Source: an uncultured Clostridia bacterium
Lineage (GTDB): Bacteria; Bacillota; Clostridia; Christensenellales; Borkfalkiaceae
Assembly (NCBI GenBank): GCA_944336975.1
Contig: CALVLH010000005.1
Span: forward strand, 1-64,000
Direction: 5' to 3'
DNA length: 64,000 bases
Position numbers and translations under genes: made by a program. The notes beneath the pieces were generated by a model. It did not search any database. It was not told the origin of the DNA and was given only the letters and a program-made list of their open reading frames with translations. Within the stretch, counting starts at the first letter, position 1. Every line of letters starts with the position of its first letter. This document shows positions 25,170-33,058 of the stretch, piece after piece.

Positions 25170-25198
25170 ATTCTAACACATTTTTTGCATTTTGGCAA
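25170..25198 (-). promoter_or_regulatory. Sigma-A promoter of argS
   Basis: TTGCCA (25193-25198), 17 nt, TAGAAT (25170-25175) on the minus strand, back to back with the ychF promoter. Confidence 0.65.
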
Positions 25199-25207
25199 AT
25201 TATTAGT

Positions 25208-25236
25208 TTGCCAATTTCCAAAGAATATTATATAAT
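25208..25236 (+). promoter_or_regulatory. Sigma-A promoter of ychF
   Basis: TTGCCA (25208-25213), 17 nt, TATAAT (25231-25236); the leader is about 25 nt. Confidence 0.75.
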
Positions 25237-25267
25237 AGAGCGGAAAACGATCACGGAGACAAACGAT

Positions 25268-26368
25268 ATGAAATTAGGCGTCGTAGGACTTCCCAACGTG
25301 GGGAAATCCACCCTTTTCAATGCGATCACGCACGCGGGCGCGGAAGCCGCGAATTATCCCTTCTGCACCATCGAACCCAACGTGGGCGTCGTCGCCGTTC
25401 CCGACGAACGGCTGCAAAAACTCGCCGCCCTCTACGACAGCAAGAAAGTCACCCCCGCCGTCATCGAATTTGTGGACATCGCGGGGCTCGTCAAGGGCGC
25501 GAGCCGCGGCGAAGGGCTCGGGAACAAGTTCCTCTCGCACATCCGCGAGGTAGACGCGATCGTGCACGTCGTGCGCTGTTTCGAGGACGAAAACATCACG
25601 CACGTCGAGAACACCATCGACCCCGTCCGCGACATCGAGACCATCAACCTGGAACTCATCCTCGCCGACATCGAAGCGGTGCAGAAGAGAATGGACCGCG
25701 TGAAAAATGCGGCGCGCGGCGGCTCGGACAAGACGGCGGCGGCGGAATTTGCCTTCCTCGGGAAACTGCTCGCCCACCTCGAAGCGGAACATCCCGCCAA
25801 CAGCCTTTCCGTCACCGACGAAGAACAGCTCTTTCTCGACAATCTTTTCCTGCTCTCCTCCAAACCCGTCATTTATTGCTGCAATATCTCGGAAATGGAG
25901 ATGGGACCGGGCGAAGAGGAACTTCCCAACGTGCTCAAAGTCAAGGAATATGCGAAACAGCACGGCGCGGAAACGCTCGTCATCTGCGCAAAGACGGAAG
26001 AAGAGCTCTCGCAGATGAGCGAGGAGGACCGCGCGATGTTCCTCGAAGAATTCGGGCTGACCGAGAGCGGGCTGGACAAGCTCATCAAAAAATCCTATTC
26101 CCTGCTCGGGCTGATCTCCTACCTCACTGCGGGCGAAAAGGAAACGCGCGCATGGACGATCACGCGCGGCACCAAGGCGCCTCAGGCGGCGGGAAAGATC
26201 CATACCGACTTTGAAAAGGGATTCATCCGCGCCGAAGTCGTGGAATGGCAGACGCTTCTCGAATGCGGCGGGCTCGCAGGCGCGCGCGAAAAGGGAAAGG
26301 TGCGCTCCGAGGGCAAAGATTATGTGATGAAGGACGGCGACGTCGTCCTCTTCCGCTTCAATGTATGA
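25268..26368 (+). CDS. ychF: Redox-regulated ATPase YchF (OLA1 family)
   Basis: A 366-residue Obg-like P-loop protein. Walker A GLPNVGKST is at residues 7-15, DIAGLVKGAS is the G3 segment, and the C-terminus is the TGS-like YchF domain (AWTITRGTKAPQAAGKIHTDFEKGFIRAEV). YchF binds ATP in preference to GTP, associates with ribosomes and affects stress responses. The length is typical. ATG 25268 is chosen over an upstream in-frame ATG at 25208 because it has a CGGAG site and the family N-terminus. Confidence 0.97.
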   Translation: MKLGVVGLPNVGKSTLFNAITHAGAEAANYPFCTIEPNVGVVAVPDERLQKLAALYDSKKVTPAVIEFVDIAGLVKGASRGEGLGNKFLSHIREVDAIVHVVRCFEDENITHVENTIDPVRDIETINLELILADIEAVQKRMDRVKNAARGGSDKTAAAEFAFLGKLLAHLEAEHPANSLSVTDEEQLFLDNLFLLSSKPVIYCCNISEMEMGPGEEELPNVLKVKEYAKQHGAETLVICAKTEEELSQMSEEDRAMFLEEFGLTESGLDKLIKKSYSLLGLISYLTAGEKETRAWTITRGTKAPQAAGKIHTDFEKGFIRAEVVEWQTLLECGGLAGAREKGKVRSEGKDYVMKDGDVVLFRFNV

Positions 26369-26448
26369 CCGCGTATGACCGCGGCGGCGACGGACTTTTC
26401 GATCGTGCCAACGCATGGCGCGGCGGACTTTTTGATCGCTTGCAATAA

Positions 26449-26490
26449 AAGCCCCCGCCCGAACATCGGTTCGGGCGGGGGCTTTTTCGT
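26449..26490 (+). terminator. Intrinsic terminator after ychF
   Basis: A 15-bp stem (about 26450-26464 with 26469-26483) around ATCG, followed by TTTTT. It separates ychF from the convergent flavodoxin gene. Confidence 0.85.
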
Positions 26491-26524
26491 CTATGTCTGA
26501 AAAACATCTCCCGCGCGGAGAGGC

Positions 26525-27070
26525 TCATTGCCCCTCCTCGTCCTTCTTCCGCGCGGCAACGCGGGAAGCCGCGGCGTTCGCGGCGGACGAGCCGTTCCGC
26601 TGGATAGACCACGACTGCCACCACACCATGAAATTGAGGAGCTGATTTTCCGAAGAAAGATCGCCCCCTTCGCGTGCGACGAGCGCGAGATCTTCATCGC
26701 CGCGCGTCCTGAGCGACGCCGACACGGCGTCGAGAACGCGCCTCTGCATCCAGCCGAGTTTGCTCCTGTCCACGCCACCCTGCACGGAAAAGAGCGCGCC
26801 GTCATAGCCGTTCGCCTTTTTCAGCCGCTCGCAGAGCCCGTCCGAATAGGGACTGATCCCCACGGCAACGACCGCTTGCAAGCGGAATCTGTGCCGGGCT
26901 TTTCTGAGTCCTCCGATCTTATCCGCGCGGACGCTCCCGAACAGGACCGCCTCTTCGCCCCTTCTCCAACCCGCGTCGGCCAGAGAGAGACAATCGGCGT
27001 TCATCCGCGCCGCCGCCCAGCGGGCATACCGCTCGGCAAAACCCGTTTCCGATTGATAGATCACCAGCAT
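26525..27070 (-). CDS. Flavodoxin-domain protein
   Basis: A 181-residue protein of the flavodoxin-like fold, most like the flavodoxin_5/HemG-type group. The N-terminus LVIYQSETGFAERYARWAA is the phosphate-binding loop, and VLFGSVRADKI and VVAVGISPYSD follow as strands. The C-terminal 30 residues are alanine- and charge-rich and probably disordered. It may carry FMN and act in electron transfer; it is not long-chain flavodoxin. GAGAGGA precedes the ATG. It is encoded alone. Confidence 0.75.
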   Translation of the reverse strand: MLVIYQSETGFAERYARWAAARMNADCLSLADAGWRRGEEAVLFGSVRADKIGGLRKARHRFRLQAVVAVGISPYSDGLCERLKKANGYDGALFSVQGGVDRSKLGWMQRRVLDAVSASLRTRGDEDLALVAREGGDLSSENQLLNFMVWWQSWSIQRNGSSAANAAASRVAARKKDEEGQ

Positions 27071-27161
27071 TTGTATCCTCTCGCGGGCGCGCCTCGCCCG
27101 CCTTCTCCTGCATATCGACCTTTCGGTTCCACATCATTATATCCCTATCGCTCGCCGCTGT

Positions 27162-27193
27162 CAAACAAAAATCCCCGCCGTACGCGGGGATTT
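27162..27193 (-). terminator. Intrinsic terminator after the 36-residue gene
   Basis: A 10-bp stem (27169-27178 with 27184-27193). On the minus strand it is followed by TTTTGTTTG and begins 3 nt after the stop codon of the 36-residue gene. Confidence 0.7.
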
Positions 27194-27195
27194 GT

Positions 27196-27306
27196 TTACG
27201 ATTGACTGCCCGTTACGATGTCGTCGTCGGGATCGTCCGCGTCGGGGCGGATCATGCAATAATGCGGATTATGCGCATAACGATAGTCCTGTTCGCGTTC
27301 CGACAT
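27196..27306 (-). CDS. Tiny acidic protein (36 residues), unknown function
   Basis: A 36-residue frame starting MSEREQDYRYAHNP and ending DDDIVTGSQS, with a GGAGGTG ribosome site at ideal distance and a terminator right behind it, so it is probably a real small gene. It has a tyrosine/histidine-rich first half with one cysteine and an aspartate-rich second half. No family is recognised. The 57-residue gene just upstream in the same direction (40 nt away) is probably co-transcribed. Confidence 0.55.
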   Translation of the reverse strand: MSEREQDYRYAHNPHYCMIRPDADDPDDDIVTGSQS

Positions 27307-27346
27307 AGTTCACCTCCGCAAACAAGTATGCGCGTTTCCCCGACCT

Positions 27347-27520
27347 TTATTCCTCTTTCTGCGCCGCTTCGTCGTGTTCCGAAGGGCTGCCGGACATCTC
27401 CATGATTGCTTCCCGCTGTTCGGCGAGGCGCTTCTCTTCGCGCGTCTGCGCGTCTTTTTCCACGCGGTCGATGTGCATCTCTTCCTGCGTGACTTCTTCT
27501 TGCGTAACTTCTTCCTTCAT
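27347..27520 (-). CDS. Small, highly charged protein (57 residues), unknown function
   Basis: A 57-residue protein, almost all polar, with an internal EEVTQEEVTQEE repeat followed by a K/R/E-rich helix and an acidic tail. It is probably a coiled coil or disordered. An AAGGGGATGA stretch precedes the ATG. It lies between the alpha-galactosidase gene upstream (46 nt) and the 36-residue gene downstream. No family is recognised. Confidence 0.55.
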   Translation of the reverse strand: MKEEVTQEEVTQEEMHIDRVEKDAQTREEKRLAEQREAIMEMSGSPSEHDEAAQKEE

Positions 27521-27566
27521 CTTCTCATCCCCTTTTCTTTCAGTATACCACGCCGAAAAGCCCTTG

Positions 27567-29729
27567 TCAAGACCGCTTTTTGCGCGGCGCCACTTTTTCG
27601 AACACGAACATCCGCGTATAGAGCGGGTTGGAAAAACGGTGTACGTCCGTCTCGGCGAACAGATCCTGCAACGGGAAACTGCCGCGGAGCAACAGCGCTC
27701 CCGAAGCGCGGCAGACGGAAACGAGCGTTCCGTCCGCTTTGCGATACCTGACGTGATAGAGCGCGCCCTCTTCCAGCCCCGCGAAACGGACGCGGAGATT
27801 GAATTCGCTCGTGCGCTTTTCGGGAACGGCGATCACGGCGACCGCCTTGCTCCCGTCGCGCGCGACGGTGATGAATCCCGACCATTCGCCGCCGACCGCG
27901 TCGCCCAGGCGATGATACATGCCGAACTGCAACACGCCGCGGTATTTTTTGTAAAAGGCGATCTGAGAACGCACTTCTTCGAGTTCCTCGTCGCTCAGCT
28001 TGGTAAAATCGCTTTCATAGCCGAGCAGTCCCCCGCAGGCGACGTGGAAGCGCGTCTGCAACGAATTGGAATTCCCCGTCTGCTCGTTGGGAGAAGCGGA
28101 GACGTGCGCGCCCATCGTGCTTTGCGGATAGGCGTACGCCGTGCCCGATTGGATGATGGTCCTCTCGCGGGCGTCGGTATTGTCGCTCGTCCAGACCTGC
28201 GGCATATAGCACAGCATCCCGAGATCGAACCTGCCGCCGCCCGAAGCGCACGATTCGAAGAGCACGTTGGGGAAACGCTCGACGAGGCGGGCGATCACCG
28301 AATAAAGCCCCAATATATAGCGATGAAAATATTCCCCGCCCCTGACGTTGCGGTCAAAGCAGTCGGTCATGAAGCGGTTATAGTCCCACTTGACGTACGC
28401 CGCCTTGCATTGCGCGATCACGCGGGAAACGGCTCGGTACACATAGCCCTGCACCTGCGGATCGGCGAGATCGAGCATGAGCTGATTGCGCTGACGGTGC
28501 GGATCGCGCCGCGCGATCTTCATCGCGTATTCGGGGTGCTTGCGGTAGAGTTCGCTGTCCTCGGAGATCATCTCGGGCTCCACCCAGATGCCGAATTTGA
28601 GTCCCATGGCGCGTATCTCATCGGCAAGCGATTCGATGCCGCCCGTCTTTTCCTCGTAATCCGTCCAGTCGCCCAGAGAGCAGGTATCGCTGTCGCGCTT
28701 CCCGAACCAGCCGTCGTCGAGCACGAACAGCTCCGCACCCGCCTCCGCCGCCTTGCGGGCGATCGCGAGGATCTTTTCGCGCGTGAAGGAAAAATATGTC
28801 CCCTCCCAGTTGTTGACGAGCACGGGGCGCTCGCGATCCTTCCATTTGCCGCGGATGATGTGGCGGGAGACGAATTCGTGCATCCGCAAAGAGACTTCTC
28901 CGGCCGTCTTACCGTATACCATGACCGCTTCGGGCGCGAAAAAGGTCTCGCCGGGAGCGAGTTCCCACGAGAACTGGCAGGGATTGATGCCCGTCGCGAC
29001 GCGGGTACGGCGACTCGCGTCCGATTCGGCAAATTCGCGGTGATTGCCCGAATAGACGAGATTTACGCCGTAGACGTCCCCTTCCCTTCCCAGCAACACG
29101 AAGGGGTTGCGGAACGCGGACGAAGAGCCGATATAAGACGCCGTCTCGCATTTCCCGCATTCGAGCGGGCGCGTGTGCCTGCGCCGTTCGCTTCCCCACG
29201 CGCCGTCGAAGGTGGTGAACGAATAATCGTTGCCCCACACTTCCAGATGAAGTGACGCGAGAGAAAGGATCTCGACGGGCTTTTTGCCGCCGTTGGTGAG
29301 CGAAGCGATGACGGTGATCGCGTCGCTGTCCGTAAACGCGGTATAGTACAGGCAGAGTTTCAGGCGGGACGGTTCGTCCAGAAATTCCAGTTTCAGGCAC
29401 TTCGCCTCGCCGTAAGCGAGCGGAAGCCCCTCCGCCGCGGGGCGCGCCGCGGCGCGCGCACGGACAAAACGAAAATCGGTCGCAAACGATCCGTCCGCAA
29501 AGCGCACGGAAACGGTCGGCTCGCGGTGATCTCCCCTGCCCGCCTGCGTGAACAGCGAAAGCGGATGATCCGCCCCCTGCCAATATGTTTCGGGCGAGAG
29601 CCACTCCGCGCCCGTAAAATCGGGGACGCGTTCGCCGTAATAGAGGTATTCGGCGCGCTCGTCCCCCTTGATCAGCATAGATGTGTGTTTCGTTTCCAGA
29701 AGAAAATAATTTCCCTTGATTTTCAGCAT
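27567..29729 (-). CDS. GH36 alpha-galactosidase
   Basis: A 720-residue cytoplasmic glycoside hydrolase family 36 enzyme that removes alpha-1,6-galactose from raffinose-type sugars and galactomannan fragments. The N-terminal beta-sandwich (about 1-310) is followed by the barrel with FVLDDGWFGKRDSD, the nucleophile aspartate in KWDYNR, SCASGGGRFDLGM and the acid/base aspartate region WTSDNTDA. The length matches family members. ATG 29729 is chosen because GGAGG lies 6 nt before it and the frame upstream is not family-like. No signal peptide is present, so an importer must supply substrate; none is adjacent. Confidence 0.95.
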   Translation of the reverse strand: MLKIKGNYFLLETKHTSMLIKGDERAEYLYYGERVPDFTGAEWLSPETYWQGADHPLSLFTQAGRGDHREPTVSVRFADGSFATDFRFVRARAAARPAAEGLPLAYGEAKCLKLEFLDEPSRLKLCLYYTAFTDSDAITVIASLTNGGKKPVEILSLASLHLEVWGNDYSFTTFDGAWGSERRRHTRPLECGKCETASYIGSSSAFRNPFVLLGREGDVYGVNLVYSGNHREFAESDASRRTRVATGINPCQFSWELAPGETFFAPEAVMVYGKTAGEVSLRMHEFVSRHIIRGKWKDRERPVLVNNWEGTYFSFTREKILAIARKAAEAGAELFVLDDGWFGKRDSDTCSLGDWTDYEEKTGGIESLADEIRAMGLKFGIWVEPEMISEDSELYRKHPEYAMKIARRDPHRQRNQLMLDLADPQVQGYVYRAVSRVIAQCKAAYVKWDYNRFMTDCFDRNVRGGEYFHRYILGLYSVIARLVERFPNVLFESCASGGGRFDLGMLCYMPQVWTSDNTDARERTIIQSGTAYAYPQSTMGAHVSASPNEQTGNSNSLQTRFHVACGGLLGYESDFTKLSDEELEEVRSQIAFYKKYRGVLQFGMYHRLGDAVGGEWSGFITVARDGSKAVAVIAVPEKRTSEFNLRVRFAGLEEGALYHVRYRKADGTLVSVCRASGALLLRGSFPLQDLFAETDVHRFSNPLYTRMFVFEKVAPRKKRS

Positions 29730-29820
29730 AAAAACCTCCGATACAAGGGAAATTATATCACATCGCCGCAGTTTTGTATAGTATCTTTGTAAAAATTGCG
29801 GCAAAAACGGGTAATTTTTT

Positions 29821-30114
29821 CTATTTGGAAGATATTTGCCGCAGAACTTTCCCGAAACTCTCCTTTTTTTCCGCGATCGCCTTTTCCTCCGCAGGCTGTG
29901 TGCGGTAATAACCGCGCGCGAGCATTTGTTCGAATATGCGGAACTGATCTTCCGCGCAGGCGGTATAAAGCCCCGTGATCTCCTTGCGGAACGCCTTCGC
30001 GCTCCCTTCCGTCAGGGCGATCGCATAGAGCGACATGAGCTGTTTTTCCGCGTCGAGCATATCCTGCAACGCGTCCTTTTCGCAGAGCGTGACGTCCTGT
30101 CTCGATTGTTTCAT
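29821..30114 (-). CDS. CotF-like spore coat protein
   Basis: A 97-residue all-helical protein of the Coat_F family: DALQDMLDAEKQLMSLYAIALTEGS, FRKEITGLYTACAEDQFRIFEQMLARGYY. Members are coat-associated in spore formers, though similar proteins occur in non-sporulating relatives. Its ATG overlaps the stop of the upstream 65-residue gene (ATGA). AGGA precedes the start within that gene. Confidence 0.8.
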   Translation of the reverse strand: MKQSRQDVTLCEKDALQDMLDAEKQLMSLYAIALTEGSAKAFRKEITGLYTACAEDQFRIFEQMLARGYYRTQPAEEKAIAEKKESFGKVLRQISSK

Positions 30115-30308
30115 GCTTTTCCTCCTTCCAACATGGCGTAAAGCGCCGCAAAGCGCTCCTCGTGCGCCGCCGCGACGCGTTCCATTTCCTCCGCGAGCGC
30201 GACGTCCGTCAGCGTATGCGAATAGATGCGCGCCTTTTTGCACGCCATCTCTTCGCCCGTAAGGACGTGCGACAGCACGTCCAGATCCTTTGAAGTCATT
30301 TTTGACAT
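30111..30308 (-). CDS. Small helical protein paired with the CotF-like protein
   Basis: A 65-residue helical protein (SKDLDVLSHVLTGEEMACKKARIYSHTLTD, then EEMERVAAAHEERFAALYAMLE). Heptad-like helices of this sort fit a ferritin-like or Coat_F-like partial bundle. AGGAGG precedes the ATG. It is translationally coupled to the CotF-like gene and the two probably form one complex or coat layer. Confidence 0.7.
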   Translation of the reverse strand: MSKMTSKDLDVLSHVLTGEEMACKKARIYSHTLTDVALAEEMERVAAAHEERFAALYAMLEGGKA

Positions 30309-30350
30309 AAAAAACCTCCTCGCGTCTTGTATGGACGGAGAAGGCGCATT

Positions 30351-31007
30351 TTATTCGTTTTTTTGTCCGCCTGTGACAACATTCGCTCGCGCGGAGTAGT
30401 ATTCGCACCCCTCTCTGAGCGTACAGGCGGCACATTCGGGATTGCGCGCATGGCACACCCTGCGCCCGTGAAAGATGAGCCAGTGATGCGCCTTCGACCA
30501 GTCGCTCTGAGGAATGGTTTCCCGAAGCTGATCTTCCGTGTGCGCGGGCGTATCCGCGTGCGCCAGCCCCAATCGGTTGCTCACGCGGAACACGTGCGTA
30601 TCCACCGCGATCGCGTCTCCCCCGAAGGCGACCGAATAGACGACGTTCGCCGTCTTCTGTCCCACGCCCGCGAGCGAGCGCAGTTCTTTGATCGAAGACG
30701 GCACTTCCCCGCCGAATTTTTCGACGATGTCGCGGGAAGCCGAGAGAATGTGCTTCGCCTTGGAACGATACAACCCGCAGGAGAAGATATACCCTTCCAG
30801 TTCCTCCTGGGAAAGGCCGAGCATCCGTTCGGGCGTATTGTGAGCGGCGAAGAGCTTTTCGGTGACGAGATTGACTCTCTCGTCCGTACACTGCGCGGAG
30901 AGGATGACCGCGACGAGCAGTTCGTACGCGGTGGAGTAGTGGAGCGCGGGGCGCGCGTCGGGATACAGGCGGGCGAGTTCCGCCAGGACTTTGGTGCGAT
31001 CTTCCAT
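30351..31007 (-). CDS. nth: Endonuclease III (DNA glycosylase/AP lyase)
   Basis: A 218-residue base-excision repair enzyme acting on oxidised pyrimidines. The helix-hairpin-helix LAGVGQKTANVV carries the catalytic lysine, VDTHVFRVSNRLG the catalytic aspartate, and the C-terminal CHARNPECAACTLREGC has the Cx6Cx2Cx5C iron-sulfur ligands. The length is normal. It has no ribosome site; TATAAT lies exactly 6 nt before ATG, predicting a leaderless message. Confidence 0.97.
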   Translation of the reverse strand: MEDRTKVLAELARLYPDARPALHYSTAYELLVAVILSAQCTDERVNLVTEKLFAAHNTPERMLGLSQEELEGYIFSCGLYRSKAKHILSASRDIVEKFGGEVPSSIKELRSLAGVGQKTANVVYSVAFGGDAIAVDTHVFRVSNRLGLAHADTPAHTEDQLRETIPQSDWSKAHHWLIFHGRRVCHARNPECAACTLREGCEYYSARANVVTGGQKNE

Positions 31008-31013
31008 GCGGAT

Positions 31014-31042
31014 ATTATACCGCAGCCGAGAAAATTTTGCAA
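31014..31042 (-). promoter_or_regulatory. Leaderless-type sigma-A promoter of nth
   Basis: TTGCAA (31037-31042), 17 nt, TATAAT (31014-31019) on the minus strand, then exactly 6 nt and ATG at 31007. Confidence 0.85.
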
Positions 31043-31046
31043 GCGT

Positions 31047-31289
31047 TCAGCAAAAGACGTACCGTTCTCCCACCCGCTTCATGAACCCAGCGAACGAGGA
31101 ATACGCCCTGCGGCGGAAGATCGCCTGCGCTCGCGCGAAATCGCGGTCGGCGAACTTCGCGCTCACCCCGCAACCCACGCCCGCCTCTTTGGGCGTATTG
31201 ACCGCGGCCGCCGCGATGCCCGCCGCGCGAAGCGCGGAGAGATAGTCGAGCGTCTGTGCGCGCGAACGGAATACTGCCAACATTGTCAT
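31047..31289 (-). CDS. DUF3343 protein, putative Se/S carrier-like
   Basis: An 80-residue protein of the DUF3343 family: AVFRSRAQTLDYLSALRAAGIAAAAVNTPKEAGVGCGVSAKF, with a conserved cysteine in GVGCG. Pfam describes the family as putative selenium/sulfur carrier-like, often beside cysteine-desulfurase-like genes and YedF. Here it diverges from such an enzyme, with 52 nt between the start codons. It may carry persulfide or selenide from that enzyme. A second in-frame ATG at 31283 is an alternative start. Confidence 0.8.
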   Translation of the reverse strand: MTMLAVFRSRAQTLDYLSALRAAGIAAAAVNTPKEAGVGCGVSAKFADRDFARAQAIFRRRAYSSFAGFMKRVGERYVFC

Positions 31290-31341
31290 GATTGCTTCCC
31301 TGCCTTCGTATAATAAGATGATTTTTTTCGGGAGGCCGCGA

Positions 31342-32457
31342 TTGATCTATCTGGATAACGCCGCCACGGGCGGCTTCAAGCCCGCAAGCGTACAAAATGC
31401 CGTTCTCGCTTCCATGAAAGCGTGCGCTAACCCGGGAAGGAGCGGACATAAACTCTCGCTCGCCTGCGCCGAGCGCATCCTCGCGTGCAGGAACCTCCTT
31501 TCCGATCTGTTCGGCGGATACGGTTACGAACGGGTGATCTTCACCAAAAACTGCACGGAAGCGCTCAACATCGCCCTGCTCGGAACGCTGAACGAGGGAG
31601 ACCATGTAATCACGACCTGCCTCGAACACAATTCCGTCCTGCGCCCGCTGTTCGCGCTGCAAAAGGCGGGCAGGATCTCCCTTTCCGTCGCGCCTCTGCG
31701 GGACGGAAAACTCCGCGCGGAGGACATCGTATCCCTCGCGCGAAGCAATACCGCGCTCGCGGTCGTGACGACCGCATCCAACGTGACGGGAGAATGCCCC
31801 GATCTCAAACGCATCCGCGCGCTCCTGCCCGAACGCGTCCGCCTCGTCGCGGACGGCGCACAGGGTGGCGGGCATCTTGCCCTTTCCCTGCGCGATATGG
31901 GGCTCGACGCGCTCGCCCTCGCGGGACATAAGGGACTACACGCGATCCAGGGCGCGGGTGCGCTCCTCCTTTCCGAACGGTTTTCGCCCCGTCCCGTCCT
32001 GTACGGCGGCACGGGAAGCGAGAGCTTCAACCCCGATATGCCCGAGTTTTATCCCGACCGCCTGGAAAGCGGCACCCTCTCCTATCCCGCGATCGTCTCC
32101 CTTTTCGAAGGCGCACTGTTTGCCCGCACGCACCGCGAACGGGGCGCGGAAACGCTTCGTTCGCTTACTTCTCTGCTTCGGAAAGCGCTTGACGGCCTCC
32201 CGAATTATCGGGCGTATTTTTCGCCGAACGACTGCGGGATCGCCGCGTTCGCACATAAATGTATCCCCTCCGAAGAGCTCGCGGGCATTCTCTCCGAGCG
32301 TTTCGGCATCGCCGTACGCGGCGGATTGCATTGCGCGCCCCTCGTCCACCGTGCGCTCGGCACCTTCCCCGACGGTCTGGTACGCGCTTCCTTTTCCTCC
32401 TTTCAGAGCAAGAAGGAAGTCGACGCGCTCGTCTCCGCGCTCGCCCGCATCGGCTGA
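31342..32457 (+). CDS. Class V aminotransferase, cysteine-desulfurase family
   Basis: A 371-residue PLP enzyme of the NifS/IscS-like group. It begins IYLDNAATGG; the PLP lysine is in LAGHKGLHAIQGAG, the cofactor-binding CLEHNSVLRP and DGAQGGG segments are present, and the catalytic cysteine is in RGGLHCAPLVHR. Start TTG 31342 is preferred: GGGAGG lies 7 nt upstream and it gives the family N-terminus, whereas the ATGs at 31288 and 31318 lie before or at the expected transcription start (TATAAT at 31309-31314). It probably mobilises sulfur or selenium from (seleno)cysteine, with the divergent DUF3343 protein as a possible acceptor. Confidence 0.88.
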   Translation: MIYLDNAATGGFKPASVQNAVLASMKACANPGRSGHKLSLACAERILACRNLLSDLFGGYGYERVIFTKNCTEALNIALLGTLNEGDHVITTCLEHNSVLRPLFALQKAGRISLSVAPLRDGKLRAEDIVSLARSNTALAVVTTASNVTGECPDLKRIRALLPERVRLVADGAQGGGHLALSLRDMGLDALALAGHKGLHAIQGAGALLLSERFSPRPVLYGGTGSESFNPDMPEFYPDRLESGTLSYPAIVSLFEGALFARTHRERGAETLRSLTSLLRKALDGLPNYRAYFSPNDCGIAAFAHKCIPSEELAGILSERFGIAVRGGLHCAPLVHRALGTFPDGLVRASFSSFQSKKEVDALVSALARIG

Positions 32458-32467
32458 GCGGCGACGA

Positions 32468-32725
32468 TCACATCTTTTTCAGTTCTTCCACCACTTTACG
32501 CAGTTTTTTGCGTTTCGCCCCGTCCAGCATGGGCGAAAATTGCGCGTAAAAGGCGTCGATCTGCTCATTCGTGAGCGTTCCGTTGCGTTTCCCTTCCAAC
32601 GCGCGGGCGTAAATGGCGCGCATGAGATCCCCCTCTCCCTTTCCGCGGAAGGAAGCGACGAGATCTTCCGCCTCCCGCGACCAGTCGGGCGGCACGGAAC
32701 CGGAGTAACTTCTAAAATCTTTCAT
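32468..32725 (-). CDS. Small helical protein of unknown function
   Basis: An 85-residue protein starting MKDFRSYSGSVPPDW, with a helical middle (EAEDLVASFRGKGEGDLMRAIYARAL) and a basic C-terminus (GAKRKKLRKVVEELKKM). ATG 32725 has GAGAGGTG just upstream; the longer upstream frame is unlikely. No family is recognised. It is divergent from the next small gene across 63 nt and may share regulation with it. Confidence 0.65.
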   Translation of the reverse strand: MKDFRSYSGSVPPDWSREAEDLVASFRGKGEGDLMRAIYARALEGKRNGTLTNEQIDAFYAQFSPMLDGAKRKKLRKVVEELKKM

Positions 32726-32788
32726 AGTCACCTCTCTTGTGCATTGTATGACGGGAAACAGATTTTTGCGCACCGCATACCATGCAGT

Positions 32789-33058
32789 ATGGAAATTTTA
32801 TTGCTCGCGCTCCTACTGACGATGTCGGGAAGCGATCCCGAACACTGGAAGCGTTCGCTCGCCTCCGCGCTGAATTTTTACAGGGAAAACAGAGAACTGC
32901 TCGCCATGCTCGCTCACACGGCTTCCGCGGGCGGCCGCCCCGCGTCCGCCGCTCCGACGGCGGAAACGCAGGAAAAAAGGCAGTCTCCCGCACAGGAGAC
33001 TGCCGAACAGCCGATCGCTTCGATTTTAGAAGAATTTTTGAAAAATCACCCCATCTGA
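32789..33058 (+). CDS. Small protein with a hydrophobic N-terminus, unknown function
   Basis: An 89-residue protein: MEILLLALLLTMSGSDPEHW, then a helical segment SALNFYRENRELLAMLAHT, a low-complexity A/P/Q-rich linker and a final amphipathic helix SILEEFLKNHPI. The first 11 residues could insert in the membrane. No strong ribosome site is visible. Its 3' end overlaps the convergent S41 protease gene by 13 nt. Clear helix-linker-helix layout and divergent placement support a real gene, but the family is unknown. Confidence 0.5.
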   Translation: MEILLLALLLTMSGSDPEHWKRSLASALNFYRENRELLAMLAHTASAGGRPASAAPTAETQEKRQSPAQETAEQPIASILEEFLKNHPI

